Below are positions 12,439 through 25,713 of a stretch of 64,000 nucleotides of DNA, piece by piece. A model generated the notes under the pieces. It was not told where the DNA came from, did not search any database, and worked only from the letters and a program-made list of their open reading frames with translations. The stretch is taken from positions 8,415,271-8,479,270 of the forward strand of contig OY992834.1 in NCBI GenBank assembly GCA_963921425.1. The letters are read 5' to 3'. The DNA comes from Dryas octopetala. Its lineage: Eukaryota; Streptophyta; Magnoliopsida; Rosales; Rosaceae. The stretch's first letter is position 1, and every line of letters begins with the position of its first letter. Made by a program: the position numbers and the translations under genes.

Positions 12439-15400
12439 CTACCTTTGGAGGTGGGGTGAAGAGGGCTGATCAGGTGAAGACCGTTGAGCAGAGCCACCAT
12501 GAAACCTTTGTTCCTCAAATACCCCACTCATCCGGCTCCCCTCATTGAGCTGTGAAGCTTCATTCAAATCAGAGAAACCCACTGGTCCAAGAGAACCAAA
12601 CTCAAGCTGTTCAGCAGGTGTTCCATAGCCAGCATTATGATCATAAGGATAAACCATGACAACAGACGGAATGGTAGGACCATTTGATGGCATCCCACTG
12701 GGGTTCAAGGCTGGTAGCGGATACATGCCATATGCAACATTGGTGGAACCACTCTGTGTAGTGTTTGAGCGGATAGGACCATTTTGAGGTTGATATGAAG
12801 AGAATGATTCCTGTCTGTGAGAGCTCCATGGCCTTTCAGCTCGGTTCTCACTAGCTGCCAAACGATCTACTCTTGAATTTTGCTTCTCAGCTTGGCTGCG
12901 ACTGTGGTTGCGCCCAGAAGCTCGTGACTTTGAATTAGCATTCCAGTTCCCTTCTCTATCACCATGGTGGTCATTTCTATCATAGTTGTAACTCCCCCTT
13001 CTGGTACTTGTAGTATGCCGATCTCTTACAGAAACCTTCTGAAGTAATTAAAAGGAAAAAAGAAAAGGAAAAAGAGAGAGATAAATGGAACTGCAACAAG
13101 GACCTAAGTTATCACCCCTAAAGCTATAGTGCAGTGTTTTTTGGCAACCCCACCCCCTAAATTAAGAGAAGCTTTCTATGACATGGTAACCCATGGCTAA
13201 CTATTCAGAAACCATACACTGGTCAATAGTCAAGATTGTTAGGGCAAACATGCTTGTTAAACAAAGAAAAGAGTTCCTGCATTTGAATCAACACAATCCC
13301 CCCCCCCCCCCCCAAAGGAAAAAAAAAAAAAAAGCCGAAAGAAAGGTTCCAAAATAATCAGCCAAGAAGGAACATGTTTAATTTATCTTACAGGATTTGG
13401 CAGGTAGGTCCCAGTCCCACTCCGATATCTTGGAAGCTCATCCACATAACGTTGATAAACACCGGCAGGTCTGTTAGAAACTGACTGGAGAGGAGCAACG
13501 GGAACCAGTCGAGGCCCATAACTCATAAGCTGAGTGAAGAGATTCATGTTTGCTGAAACAGGTCTCCCGGGACCATCCCAAGGAAATCGTCCTTGTAAGT
13601 AGGCAGGGGGCACCATAACTGGTGGATAAGGCAAAGGTGAAGAATGCCGAGAATTTTGGCAAAACCGTCCATATTGCAAATTCTGCCAATGGCTAGCAAA
13701 GTCGCTGTTGAGAATGTCAGGCTTATGCTCTAAAAGCTCAATAGGAGCAGCCCTTCCCACAGAGTTAGAAGTACTTAACACCTCAGGCTGATCAATTCCC
13801 TCAGATGAATCAAAATTCTGACCAGAATCACTATTATCCGGTCCCTCTTCCCTTGTGAATTGGCTTGTTGATACATCTGAAGTTCCTGTCTCTGCTGGGA
13901 AATTGTAATAAGGAAGCATTGTAACAAACGGAACTGGAGGCCCAGTAGGATAAAATGCAAAGGGAACCATCCCAGAATCATTTGTAGCTCTCTGTCGTGA
14001 GCCAGGGCCTAAGAGCACTGGAGCAAAAGGTATCAGCGAATCTGATCCACTTGTCTGAGATTGTTCAAAACCAGGTATTTGATGCCTTGCAGCATGCAAG
14101 GAAGTAACAGTGTGAGGTCCTGTGCTTCTTTCTACCATTTCAGCCCCTAAAGTTGTCGGTGGATTCCAATCCCTGTTGTCATCATCGGCCTGAGTAGAGG
14201 AATGTTCAGACACACTCTTACCTTTGCCATATGAAGCAGATGGAGCTGCTGAAAGGCCAGTTTTTCTACCCCGTTTTTCCCTTGTTGACTTTGAAACCTT
14301 CGCTGATGATCCTTCCCAAGAACTCTCAGAAGAGGTCTTGCTTCTCACTGAACTAGTATAAGCAGACAAGGACCTAGAACTCACTCGGTCATCAAAGTAA
14401 ACCCCATTTCCTCTGTTATCTTGATACTGAGAATTATCCGTGTGATCTTCCCTCATTGAATCTTGGTTTTCTTTGAAAGACTTTTGTTGAACTCGCAAAG
14501 AACTTCCTGAGGCGCCTCCCCGAGATGAAGGATGAAAGTTATAACCAGATGAGGTTGACTGTTGCTTATCATCTGCCTGAAGCATTTCAAAACTTCCATT
14601 ATCAAGATCAAACCCACCAGTAGAGCCCCTCTCCTGCTGATGCCAGAAATCATGATCAGATTCACCTGAGTTCATTTCCACAGATCCAAAATCATTACCA
14701 GGTTCTATTGAATCTTCAGGATTTAAGGTCAACCCCATGCCAGGGAAATAATGGGTCAACGGTGATGGAAAACCACCTTGAGGAAATTGCATATTTGTGC
14801 CCCACGGAGTCTCAATCAAGGGAAAATTTGTGGGAACCATTCCACCCATATTTCTCTGAGCATATCCCATTGAAGCAAGAATGGAAGGTGGGATTGGAAG
14901 AGGTAGGTGACTGGAAGCCAAATTCAATGGAAGATGAACCTGTCCATTAAAGCCGTGAGCTGTAGAAGATGCCATCATGTTAACAAGATCTTGCTCCTCT
15001 TGGTGCATCCCTTGTGCCCCCGAAACAGAAGCAAAATCATCAGCAATGGCACTCAAGCCTGACTCATCATGGTAGTTATTTGAACCACAGTTTAAGTCAA
15101 CAGCAGCATCAAGGCTTTGACGAGATGAGATGTGTCTAGCAGAAGAAGGATCATCTGTTGAGGATCCAATTCTGTGGCTTGCCAAAGTATCAGATTCCAG
15201 GTTCTTCCTCCTGCTATTATCCAACCTTGTCGAATAAGTTTGACTTTTCCCACTCTCCGGAGCTCTGTTGCGCCTACCTTGAGAGGAGACTTCACCATAT
15301 GTATCAGTAAGCTCAGGACTAGAACGTGTCCTCGCAAAAAGAAACCTCCCGTGGAGGTCATTCACCAACTTATCAGGTTTAGCACTTCTCTGACCTTTAT

Positions 15401-18400
15401 CGATGTGTGCACCCAGGTCGGAATTGGTTTCCTTTCTAATCTGATCAGAGGCCCTAGCAATGCTTGTGTTCCCATGTCTCTTTTGGCTTTGAGGGTGAGT
15501 AATGGTAGATAAATCACTGTTCCCGGATGTGCTTTCTAAAGGATAACTATCGTGCTGAGAGGGAACACTATGTGAACCATGCGTTCCCTCACCTTGAGTA
15601 TCACGACCAGGAGAACTTTCATTTTTTTGGCCGCTTGAATTGTTCCTGAGATTCTCAGACCCATGTACGTGGTCTGGGTTCAAAAGTCTCAAGCGCCTCA
15701 GATCATTTCGTGGTGCATCAGGTCGATGACCACTCCCATGTCTATCCCAAGTGTTCAGAAAAAATTGATTTACTTCAAAAAATAGATCCTCTTTGGCGCA
15801 ATCAAGCAACCTGGCCAGCCTTTTAGCCCCAAATGCAAATGCACTGCGTATCCTAAAGAAGTTACCTGGAAAATATATACATACAATAATTAATAATATC
15901 AAGAGCCCAAAATGCGACTTGATAGACAACCAAGCAACACAATTACACCTTACAAGCACCATAGAAAACATTGACAAATAATAAATGATTACAGGTATAC
16001 ACAGCAAATGAATCTTTGGGTGTCCCGTGAAATAGTCCAGTTCTCCTAAATATAAGAGTTTTTGTAAATGTCATTTTGAATGAGGCCATTTCCAAGAACC
16101 AAATGGATATTGTGTCCTTCCACATTAGCATGCTAATGATTCCACACAGCTGCTTTCTGTTGTACTATTTTTTTCACCATAGGTTGCACTGAAGTTGAAT
16201 AATTTATACCTTCAAATCCATAAGGGTAGATGAATCCTTTTAATTTATCAAATATACAGGGGGGAAAATATACATGTCGTCCATGTTCAGTGCCTAAAAG
16301 TGAACCTGCTGGGATGTACAGAAAGCATGCAAGAACGCGACAAAAAACATAGTTTCACCAACTTCTGCAGTACTTTCAGAAAACAGAATCCAAACAAGCT
16401 TCTTAATGATTTAAAGTTCATAATTTCTAAATGAATAATACACATAATTCCAAAATAGGAAACACATTTTTAAGAATTAAATTTTTCACACTAGCACACA
16501 AGTAATGCAAGTACACCAATTAATTAAACAATGCATTTCCCAAACCATGGCCAAATGAGATATTGGCCAAACATAAAACAATGGAAAGTAAATCTTGTAG
16601 AAACAGTGATCCAAAAGCATATAATTTTGGAACTACATACCTTTACTAACACTACGTCCAAGGTTGTTGTTGATTCGCAAAGGATCAATAACATTAAAAT
16701 GTTTGGAAACAAAAGGTTGGCCCTGATTTTCTGGACTGCCAGGGATAACAGCGTACACTGAGCTACAGGCATCAAGAAACAATTTGCTCAGTAGTAACTC
16801 TCCGCCATCTTTTCGAGGAGGTTCAGCTGCAACATAAAGAATAACAAATTAAACTGGAAATTGGCAACAATTGACAAAATTGGGTAATTGATGGTCAAAA
16901 ATTAACATAAAAAAAGTCAGGCATATTATCAATACCGGTTACATCTGGAAGTGAACTAATGGGTACAGGACCCCAAAGGCTAACACAAAAATTCTCCCAG
17001 TCAAACTTACTAAAGAACTCTAGAAAACGATAAAGGACCTGCACAAGCAAAGAAAACCATTCAGATGGATCCACAAAAAAATTAATGCTAAAAAAATACA
17101 CCAAGGTAACCATAGCCACCTCAAGTGGTCCAGCAAAGGAGTTGTTGAAAACATGAAATATGTATAAAACCAAAGTTTCCAACGCGTAAGTTGAGATAAG
17201 TCCATGGTGAGCACCAAGTATTCGGCTCTCATAATAGCACCAGGCCTTTATGAGTATAATACTACGCTTGAACAAATGGTTCTGATTTATCAAATGATCG
17301 ACCTGCATAAGCAAACAATACAATTAGTCAAGGCATACAAATATAAACAAGGTTTTCAAGCGCACCATTCACCTCTTCAAGGAAACAAAGGGTGCACAAG
17401 CCCCCAAGCTGATTGAATGATATGTCTACTACAATGTTTTCCACAAGACACTTGATTATCTTCACCTGTAGATATATAAAGAGAAGTATTAATGCTAAAT
17501 CTAGTATCAACAAAACAAATTCAAGATATATTAAAGAACCAAATATAGTAATAACAATGAACAGACATGAACAAAATATTGCCACAATAGAATCTCCAAC
17601 AAAGATAAAAATGTTACTAAGAGAAACCTACTTCTGCCTGAATGTACTGAACCTCTTTCACACGAAATTCAGCATTATCATTCTTCTCCTCATTCTCCAA
17701 TGTATCACGAACTTGATGGGCCCATGTGTCCTTCAAATTTTGACTCTTACTGAAGGCGGTTAGGTCAATATCACCATCAGGCAGATAAGTCTTGAGGGGT
17801 ACAGACCCAAAAGTGAACACCTGCAAGTAATTATAAACATTTGAGTCATACTAAAAATGAATGGATTAAATAATATGAAACACAATAAATATGCACCTAT
17901 GCAATAACTTGACAAACAATTTTTCATAGCATAACCATGAGCATTGGTCCAACTTCACCACCATGAAGCCATGCTGAACTAGCAACCGTGGAACCCAATA
18001 TACAACATTTCAGGAAAAAGCCCCCAAGTTTCTAAGTTTCACTTGGTATAAGGTTATATACACCTTTCTGACCAAATATATTTCTTGAGTCCCCTTTTAG
18101 TTCTCATTACTTCATTAGCTCAAACTACAAGACTTATGATTTCAACCTTCTGCTTTTAGAACCTCCAACTTCCAAAAAGTACTCATCACACCATTTATGC
18201 ATCACAATGAAAATATTTCTCAATTATCTGTGCTATCCTATATATAAACAATGCTAGCTTAAGTTTTCTTACATGTATTCTTCAAAAATGACACCATTAT
18301 AATGCATTTTTCTACCATATAGAACTACATGAGCATACTACCAGAAACAATATTAAAGCACGATGTAACCAAAGTATTAAACCAAACAAATACTGTTCAT

Positions 18401-18657
18401 ACATGTTTATACGAATGTCCCACCTGGCAGGGGAAGCATTTCATGATGAGCCGCTGCACATAATCGGCCACAGCATTCCTGCGCTCTTCGGAGGGTGGAT
18501 TGGGCTGAATGCAGGCAATAAGCTCGGCAGTTCTCTCCTCGGCCTTCAACCATCGCTCTGAGTCGAGCACTCGCATCACCGAGGCAGCTTCATTGGGCAA
18601 TAGGCCATTCGGCAATAGCCCACTTGGTGGCTGTGCCCACCCCTCATGTTCGCCCAT
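12439..18657 (-). CDS. Nucleotidyltransferase / PAP-OAS1 substrate-binding family protein
   Basis: Predicted terminal nucleotidyltransferase (non-canonical poly(A) polymerase fold) of about 1353 residues. Minus-strand exons: 18657-18424, 17820-17632, 17465-17373, 17302-17120, 17038-16936, 16826-16641, 15865-13392 and 13038-12439. All junctions keep the frame. The nucleotidyltransferase signature is in exon 2, with GS at residues 83-84 and DGDID at 93-97. The third carboxylate is likely D155 in VVDISFNQLGG (exon 3). The substrate-binding segment GLISTYALETLVLYIFHVF is in exon 4. The fold is thus catalytically complete. Exon 7 (about 820 residues) is mostly Ser/Gln/Gly/Asn-rich and probably disordered. 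Arabidopsis proteins of this type include At3g51620, At3g56320 and At2g40520; their RNA substrates are not settled to my knowledge. The ATG at 18657 opens exon 1. The 3' end is less sure because a downstream open frame may be an alternative terminal exon. Confidence 0.88.
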
Positions 18658-21543
18658 GCAAGCCTAAGCTTTCCCTTCACTTCCACACCAAACAATAACT
18701 CTTCCTTGCACACCGAAAATCCCAAAAGCACTACAACAACAACAACAAAGCCGAGCCTTTCCCCAATCCCAAAACCAAAAACAATGGCAACAAGTAAAAC
18801 AAAAAAAAACACAGAAATGTTGTTGCTCAATGTAAACCCTTTCCTCTAGAAACAAAGGAAACCTTCCGTTTCAAACCGAAAAATCCCAGCTAGGATTTTT
18901 CTGTTTTTTCCTTCTAAAGCTACAGAATGTTATCTGCCGCAAATACTACCAGATTATTGGGTATTTAAGGAAACAAAGGATCACACAAATAGAATCCTAC
19001 CCAGTAGTAAAAATAAAATAAAAAAACAAACCCAGATTAAAAAAAAAAAATCGAATCCACAATCTGAACAGGGACGAAACCCTAGGCGGCGGAAACTACA
19101 GGGGTGGATTGGCAGATTGGTGAAATAGAGAAGGATGAGATTATCTGAGAACCCTAGAGGGAACAGAGCAATCCCAATAGTGATGAAGTGTCGGTGAATC
19201 GGATAATGGGGGAAGTACAGGCGTGGTGAGGAGGAAGAAGAAGAAGAGGGAGCAGAGAAGAAATGTAGGGCATTAGATTGATTGAGGCTTTCTCAATGTT
19301 TGATGATCAAAATTAGGTTTTTCGTTTTTGCTTTTTTTGGGTAAAGAAGGAGAGAAATGAGAAATTGGATTGGAGGAGGAGGTTGTCAGGTTGGGGTGTG
19401 CATTTGTGAAAGGGGTTTTTCAAATGAAAATTTATTGGAGAGGAGAGATTGGGGAAAAGAGGGAGCATAAAAATAAAAAACAATATTTTGGAAATTAATT
19501 ATATTATTATTATTATTATTTGATGCCTTGATGGGTTATTCAACTTATTCAATGAGCTTGTCCAGTAAGCCTGGGATTTGTGGCATCACCCTGGATTTGT
19601 TGGTTAATTTTAATTAGACCCTGAACTCAAAATTAAAGGGGAGTCTATATTCACCCAAAATTTCATCACTAAATCTAGTACGGAAAAAATGCAAAAAGCT
19701 TTCTAATTTTACCACATGCATTTTTCTATTTGTTTAAATTTTAAAAAAGTTAAACAAAAAATTAAAAAATATAAGTTATAATCGAACCTGTGGAAGTCGA
19801 ACCTTCATTTTGAACAAAGAAGTGGAGACTAGCACACCCTGAATCTCAAATGAACGCCAATAATTTTTAATAATGACAATTATGCTCACCGCCATCCATG
19901 AAACCCCCAATTGGAGGCAAGTCCTTACGTTTTTTTTTTTCTTTTGGAAAAGATGTATTTATATTTAAATAAAATCAGTAAAGTATATCATATAACTAAA
20001 TAGAATTATGTTCAATCCATACTTAAAAATCAGAAAGCACAAGCGCATTTCAAACTAACAAGTGTGTTGCTTAATTACATTCAAGGTATACATGTTGACA
20101 AACTAAGTACATATGAAAATGATCACTAAAGAGACCTCTCGTTTCATCCACCAAAGCACCTTTAGGAGACAAACATTCAATCACCCATTTGGCCATTTAA
20201 TAAGATGAGAGATAAAGATGAATGTGAATGATAACATCAAGTTTTGGTTGAATGTTTACATATAATAGGGATGTTTTTCATGTATTTCGAAGAAAAAGGG
20301 ATGCTTTAGCTATTGAAGGTGGGATATATGTTCCTGCATGACCTTTGGCAGTCTTGTAAATTAACCCACTCGCATGCATACTATAATTTTTTGTTTTAAT
20401 GTAACTAAATTAATGGTATAACTTTATTGATGTATTAATTGTTTGTTTGATATATACTCAATTTTCTTATTAATATTGAACCCATTTTTTATAAAATCTT
20501 GGTCCTTAGACTCCTTACACTTTATGGAGTATAGAATTTAATATGAAAAATCTAAGGTCTTGGACTTAGATTTCCAAAAGATTTTATTTAATGCAGAAAA
20601 GAATTTGATAGTTTAAAAATTATTATCTTGGGATAATTCAGAAAGTAATACTTAATGGTCACATTTTTTGTTTGGTCCCCCAATGAGAATTCATGGTTCC
20701 ATAACTGGATGGAGGCCATGGGTTTCTCCATTTTGTACATTTTAAGCAAATTGATGTAGAATGTGGGTGGGGGTGGATTCGTTATCCTGAACTTGAATCC
20801 CATACACTTCAGACCCAAGTTTCCATAAATATGGAAATTTTTGTTGGTGTTGTTGTTATTTCAATATTTGTTACCACCAGCAAAGATAGTTATGATAATT
20901 AATTTGGCTCAAGGATTCATTGATCTGTTCTCTGCTGTTTCATAAGTTTCTCAGGAAACAAATACTTCTTTTACCTTTCCTTTGTTTTGGGGTATCAATA
21001 ATTTTGCCGGATTTTGTTTGTTTCCAAAAGTTGGTCAGGGTTTTAAGTACTGGTAAACTACTGAAAATAATAAAATTTATGCATATTCTCTCTCTCTCTC
21101 TCTCTCTCTTTTCCGAGGAAGTTAAATTTTTGCTTAGTATTGGTTGATTTCCATTTTCTTAGAGTTTCACTTTCACCTTTTTTTCCCCATAGATTTATGT
21201 ATAAATTCACATATGAACCTGTTATGGTTTTATCTCTGTGTTTGAGTTTTTTAGTTAAATAATTAAGTGAATTTTGTTTGTCAGCAGCAGCCATAAAATA
21301 GGAAAGGAAGAATTACCCCTCAAAACCCCCTTGAAAACTGTACCTTGTTCTACTTGCTTGGGTGGATTGCTTTCTTGTGTCTATATGGCGAATTTAGGTG
21401 AAAATCGAGAGCCTGGTATTTTCCGTTCTTGTTGGAATTTTGTTTCTTTATCTATTGTATACGCCATATACACTATACAGTGCTTTTTGCACTTCCAGTT
21501 TGCAACTTCTTCCAGAAGCCATCAGAGCAGCAAAATATTAGAA
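18658..21543. other. 5' region of the nucleotidyltransferase gene and spacer
   Basis: Roughly 18658-19420 is the probable 5' UTR and promoter of the minus-strand gene. Beyond it is AT-rich spacer with a (CT)n run at about 21086-21109. The small open frames here show no recognisable domain. Confidence 0.45.
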
Positions 21544-22325
21544 ACTAGAAAGTGAAGGGTTGATGAAGAAGAGGAGGAGGATTCAAAATCTGGGTGCACA
21601 CCATTACCAAGTCAATTAAAGAAAGCCCCAAAGCCTGATGGCAAGCTGTATTTTTCGAGTGGACCCTCTAAGAGCTCTGTGTCTGATGGCAGAGCAATCT
21701 TTGAGTTTGAGTCTTCAAAGGAAATTCAAGTTGAACATGATAGCAGAACAACAGCAACTATGGAGACTGAGACTGAATCCTCCAAAGACGCCAGAGCAGT
21801 TCATGAGAGAGTTCTTAAGCAGGCAGAGGAGGCTTTGAAGGGGAAGAGCAAAAGCACTGGAAATGAAAAGTTGTATAAAGGGATCCATGGATATACTGTT
21901 TACAAGGCTGGGTTCCGAAGAGGGTTAACAGTGATGATGAAGAAGATGATGATAATGATGGTGGTTCGTTGCGCTTTGCATGTTTCCTCTGCAGGCAACC
22001 TTTTGTGGATCCTGTTGTAACTTGTAACCAAGTGCACCCACTACTTCTGCGAACATTGTGCACTAAAGGTGACGCCTCTTTCTTAATATCTCATCTATTC
22101 ATCCACACTCTTGTAGTTGCAGTAACTTTATGACATTCAATTATTGTTTTAGATTTATGAGTTGACTATAAGAGAATCTCTCTCTTCCCATGCTTTGTTT
22201 CTTTCAGGTGATTTCTACCTTATCTGCAATCCAAGAACAAGAAGTGCTTTGTGTATGACAAGCCTACTCTTGGCATATCCAATACAGCTCATGAGATACG
22301 CAAAAAGATGGCTGCAGAAGGTTAA
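21544..22325 (+). pseudogene. Broken copy of zinc finger CCCH domain protein 1 (C3H1, RNF113/Cwc24 family)
   Basis: The translated sequence matches the plant C3H1 family, orthologs of the spliceosomal RING factor RNF113/Cwc24. From about 21560 to 21920 it keeps a conserved block including GKLYFSSGPSKSS, SSKEIQVEHDSR, EALKGKSKS and [10 protein letters not shown]. It then jumps directly to the acidic linker and RING start ([16 protein letters not shown], ~21966-22014), so the whole CCCH zinc finger is missing. A small insertion near 22020 shifts the frame before [14 protein letters not shown] (second frame, ~22028-22069). An intron-like gap follows, then the last RING part (~22229-22325) ending in KMAAEG and TAA. 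There the expected CFVC reads CFVY, so a zinc ligand is lost. A stop also lies before the first block. Keeping an intron-like gap argues for DNA-level duplication and not retrocopying. Confidence 0.85.
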
Positions 22326-22963
22326 TAACAGCTACAGCATTTACTTATTGATCTCTTTGCTTTGAAGTCGTGTGGGCAGAAACAAGAAGTGCAATTTTGA
22401 CTGTCTATTACTGTTTTTTGTTGATGTAAGTTTTTTTTTTTTCAGATTTCTTTCACTCGTGGTAGTGCCTTAAATCATGCTTCTGCTTATTCTACTCCCT
22501 TTTTTGGATACAAAATTAATGATAATAATAATTAGAAAAAGAGTATAGAGGAAAATGCTTTGCAGTGAAATTCGAATGGCTTTAGTTACCTTACCCCTCT
22601 GGTAACACCGAACTTTCTGTTGCTTAGTTACACTTGGTTGGAGAATCATTCTGTTTGGTGTTAGCTGGGAAGCCAGAACTTGGCTCCAGAACCATCCAAA
22701 AGATTGCATCAAGTAATTGTTCATTCTGGTAAGAATGTAAGATATGGTAGTTGTCTTTAAGCCTTTGTGCTAGGAGAGAGAAAGAGGGAGAAGGCCGAAA
22801 GTTGTATTGAAAATTTACATTTAATTCAGTGTTGGTCAATGATTGTAACATAGATACAGAGAGGGTTAGAAGGTAAGAGATGTACACGAAAGAGAGAACA
22901 AATTAAATCCTCTACTATTGTGAACATTCTCTATATGCATGTAGAAAACCACTGAAAATTTAT
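22326..22963. other. Spacer and 3' region of the plastid lipase gene
   Basis: This short spacer holds the probable 3' UTR of the minus-strand lipase gene on its right side. Nothing else is recognised. Confidence 0.45.
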
Positions 22964-25713
22964 TTAAACTCCTGTCAGTATCTCCTTGGTTACCAACCGG
23001 CTGCTCTCCAGATTACTTTCATGGTTCCATGAGTGTGGAGATGGTGAAGTAAGTAGCGGCCACAAGAGATTCCTCTGTTTCCTCACTTTCCGAACAACCA
23101 TCCTTGTGTGTTGCCTTAGGACCCCATTCACAGCCTTTAGATAGTTGCTTGAGTCATGGTCCCGAAGGATTGTACCTTCTGCACCATAAGCTGTAGGATC
23201 ACTCAGGGTTTCTAGTGGATGTGGGGAGTTCAAGAAGGTTCGAAGGACACTTGAAGAGAACCCGCATTGGGTCTTGTCCAAAGCATAGAGGCCACTCCCC
23301 AGAGGAAGTAGAGGGTGTGGAGGAGATGACTTCTCATCAGGTTGGAGAATGAATAGTTTACCCATAGGAGAGTACAATATCCTCTGCATAAAGCACAAAC
23401 ATTAGAAGAAGTGAATGAGAAAACTTGGCCATTCTTCGAATTCAGTAAATAGGTTGAGAATATCATAATCTAGTTTCTCATATTTTATTTATAATGTTAT
23501 AGTTAGAAGCCTAATCACATATGCTGTAGACATGCAGGTATTAAGTCTCTAGTCTGTGCACAAATATCATTTTTTGAAAGTTAGAGAGGCATGACAGAGG
23601 AATTTAAAGCCGCATAATGTAGGATTATGAATTTATCATCCTGATACTTACATTTTTTTTTAGACAAGGGTGTGACCGAAATGAACCATTTAAACGCTTG
23701 AGGAGTGTAGCCACATGGTTTGGGTAGTTGCAGGAAAAGGCTCTAGGGACAATATCTCTATGCATCATCACAGAATGGATGTCACTCTCATCCACCCCCA
23801 GTTCGTCAAGTATTTTCTGGCCTCCACAAAACACAAATGGTGAGCCAAATGTGACAACTGGCCGAAGAGTGGAGGGTTTGACAAGCTTCCTACTCAGTAG
23901 CATCAAGTGGACTAAAAGAGAGAGGCTTCCTCCAAGAGAATGGCCAGTAAATTGAAGCTTTGCGCGCTCCCCATGTTTATTCAAGTGGTCTATTATTTCT
24001 GGCAAGAGTTGCTCGTACATTCCCTTTGCTGCTTCATAGATTCCTCTGTGAACAAGTACATCTGTCCCCTGCACAAGGTTATTAGATTGTCAAGGGTTTC
24101 TCTTTTTTTGTTTTTTATTTCTGAGACAGTAGCCACTAGCCAGTAGGGTATCTATGCTTACCTCAAATTTGGTGGGTTCGAAGAAGAGGTTTGCCTTCCA
24201 AGATGAAATGGAGTCTGAACCCTGCAAGTCAATAACAATTTGCATAATTATAATTGTATGTACATTTTCCAATCTGTTGCACAACATCTCTTTGTTTCAA
24301 AAATCAGAATGATTGTGCCATACGAACACCAAATGCCATTGGAGAGCCATTGCTAAATAAAGGTAGAACAATTACTTATCAGACATGGATCTAGTGGGAT
24401 GAAGACCGAAGCAAATAAGCAATTACCTGAATGACAAAGCAACGAGTATACGTACTGGAGTCATCACAAACAAACCATTCACAAGGTGAGGAGTGGAGTG
24501 ACTGAAGGTCCTTTGCTGTTTCTTGTTTTTCTCTTTCCCCTGCTGCAACCATTACTGTCATTGTTGATGCTGCCATGGAAACAGCAACCTGTGATTTATA
24601 ATCTCGGGGTGAGCTCCCTCCTTCCTCTCCTGGTTGGTCTCCATTTATGCATGAGTTCTTGCCATCGCCCTCCTGCTGTGATTTAGCCTCAAGGGGCAGG
24701 CTGTCCTTGGCACGTGAGTGGACATAAGATGCGGCTGAGGCAGCAATTTCGTAAGCAACAGATGGATGGATTGAGCGCTTTTGCTCGTTATCTGCAGCAT
24801 TCTCTGAACTTGATTCACTATCGACTCCGGCAGCTACAGGTACACGAGTAGAGTCCAGATCAAGTTTTGCTTTGAGTGCATCTGCCTCTGCTTTCTTTTC
24901 TAATGAAGATGTTACAAATTGTAGGCCATAATATCTTCTTAAATCCTCGGCCTGCGCATGCATTATGTATTTACTTCTCATGCTTGAATGTCCAACTTTT
25001 GTTTATAAATTTTAAATGTAAATGTTATGATTTATGAAACAAAAACATACCTTGATCTGTGGTATCACATAAGCCATGTTGCTCAAGAAGGCTAGCTTAG
25101 AAAATAGCTTGGTATCAGACCATGGTACTCTAACCAAAAATCTTGAGAAAAATTCAGGACTCATTTCTCCATCATCTTCTTCTGAACTATAATCCACTGC
25201 ACAACCACCCTCCTCTCCACCACATTCGCAATCACCGTTTTCACCCTCTTCACAAACGTGGTCTTCATCCACAACCTCTTTTTGCTGCTGCCTATCCCTC
25301 CATTTACTTCTGATTTCCACAAGCCTCTCCACCCAATTGGCTCTCTTTATTTTCTCTCCTTCACTACTCTCCCCAGAGTTCTCCACCATGTCCTTCTCCA
25401 CTATGTTCATATGCTTACTCGTGTCTGGATCAAACAAGAATGACCGAACCGAGTTTGGAAGAATAGAACTCGAAAACTGAAATGGAAAAATCCCCATGGA
25501 ACGGCTATTCTGTAGTTTTGGTTCTGTTGATGCAGCATTGATACGATTGATGCTGTAACAGAGATGGTTATCTGAATAAGACCTCCGGATACTGGAACGG
25601 TTGCAGAGGTCTTTGCTGGAGTTTGACCGGCGGAGACCATTGTGCTCTTTGAAGATGTCTATGGTCCTGGGGGAAGCCGGCGAGGTAGGAATAGTAAATG
25701 AAGTGCATGCCAT
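22964..25713 (-). CDS. PLIP1: Plastid phospholipase A1, PLIP1-type (lipase class 3)
   Basis: Acyl hydrolase of about 694 residues. The Arabidopsis PLIP1 family removes the sn-1 acyl chain from plastid lipids (phosphatidylglycerol or galactolipids) and links thylakoid lipid turnover to seed oil (PLIP1) or to jasmonate signalling (PLIP2/3). Minus-strand exons: 25713-25051, 24951-24427, 24221-24162, 24068-23652 and 23383-22964, all in frame. The N-terminus is Ser/Thr-rich and fits a chloroplast transit peptide. Family blocks include [27 protein letters not shown] and [21 protein letters not shown]. The serine elbow is TGHSLGGS (Ser460), the likely acid is D521 in HRDIVPRAF, and the candidate His lies in the C-terminal RDHDS block. 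The open frame begins at a TTG; the first ATG at 25713 (MACTSFT) is taken as start. The sequence looks closest to PLIP1 within the trio, by recall of the family and not by alignment. Confidence 0.92.
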
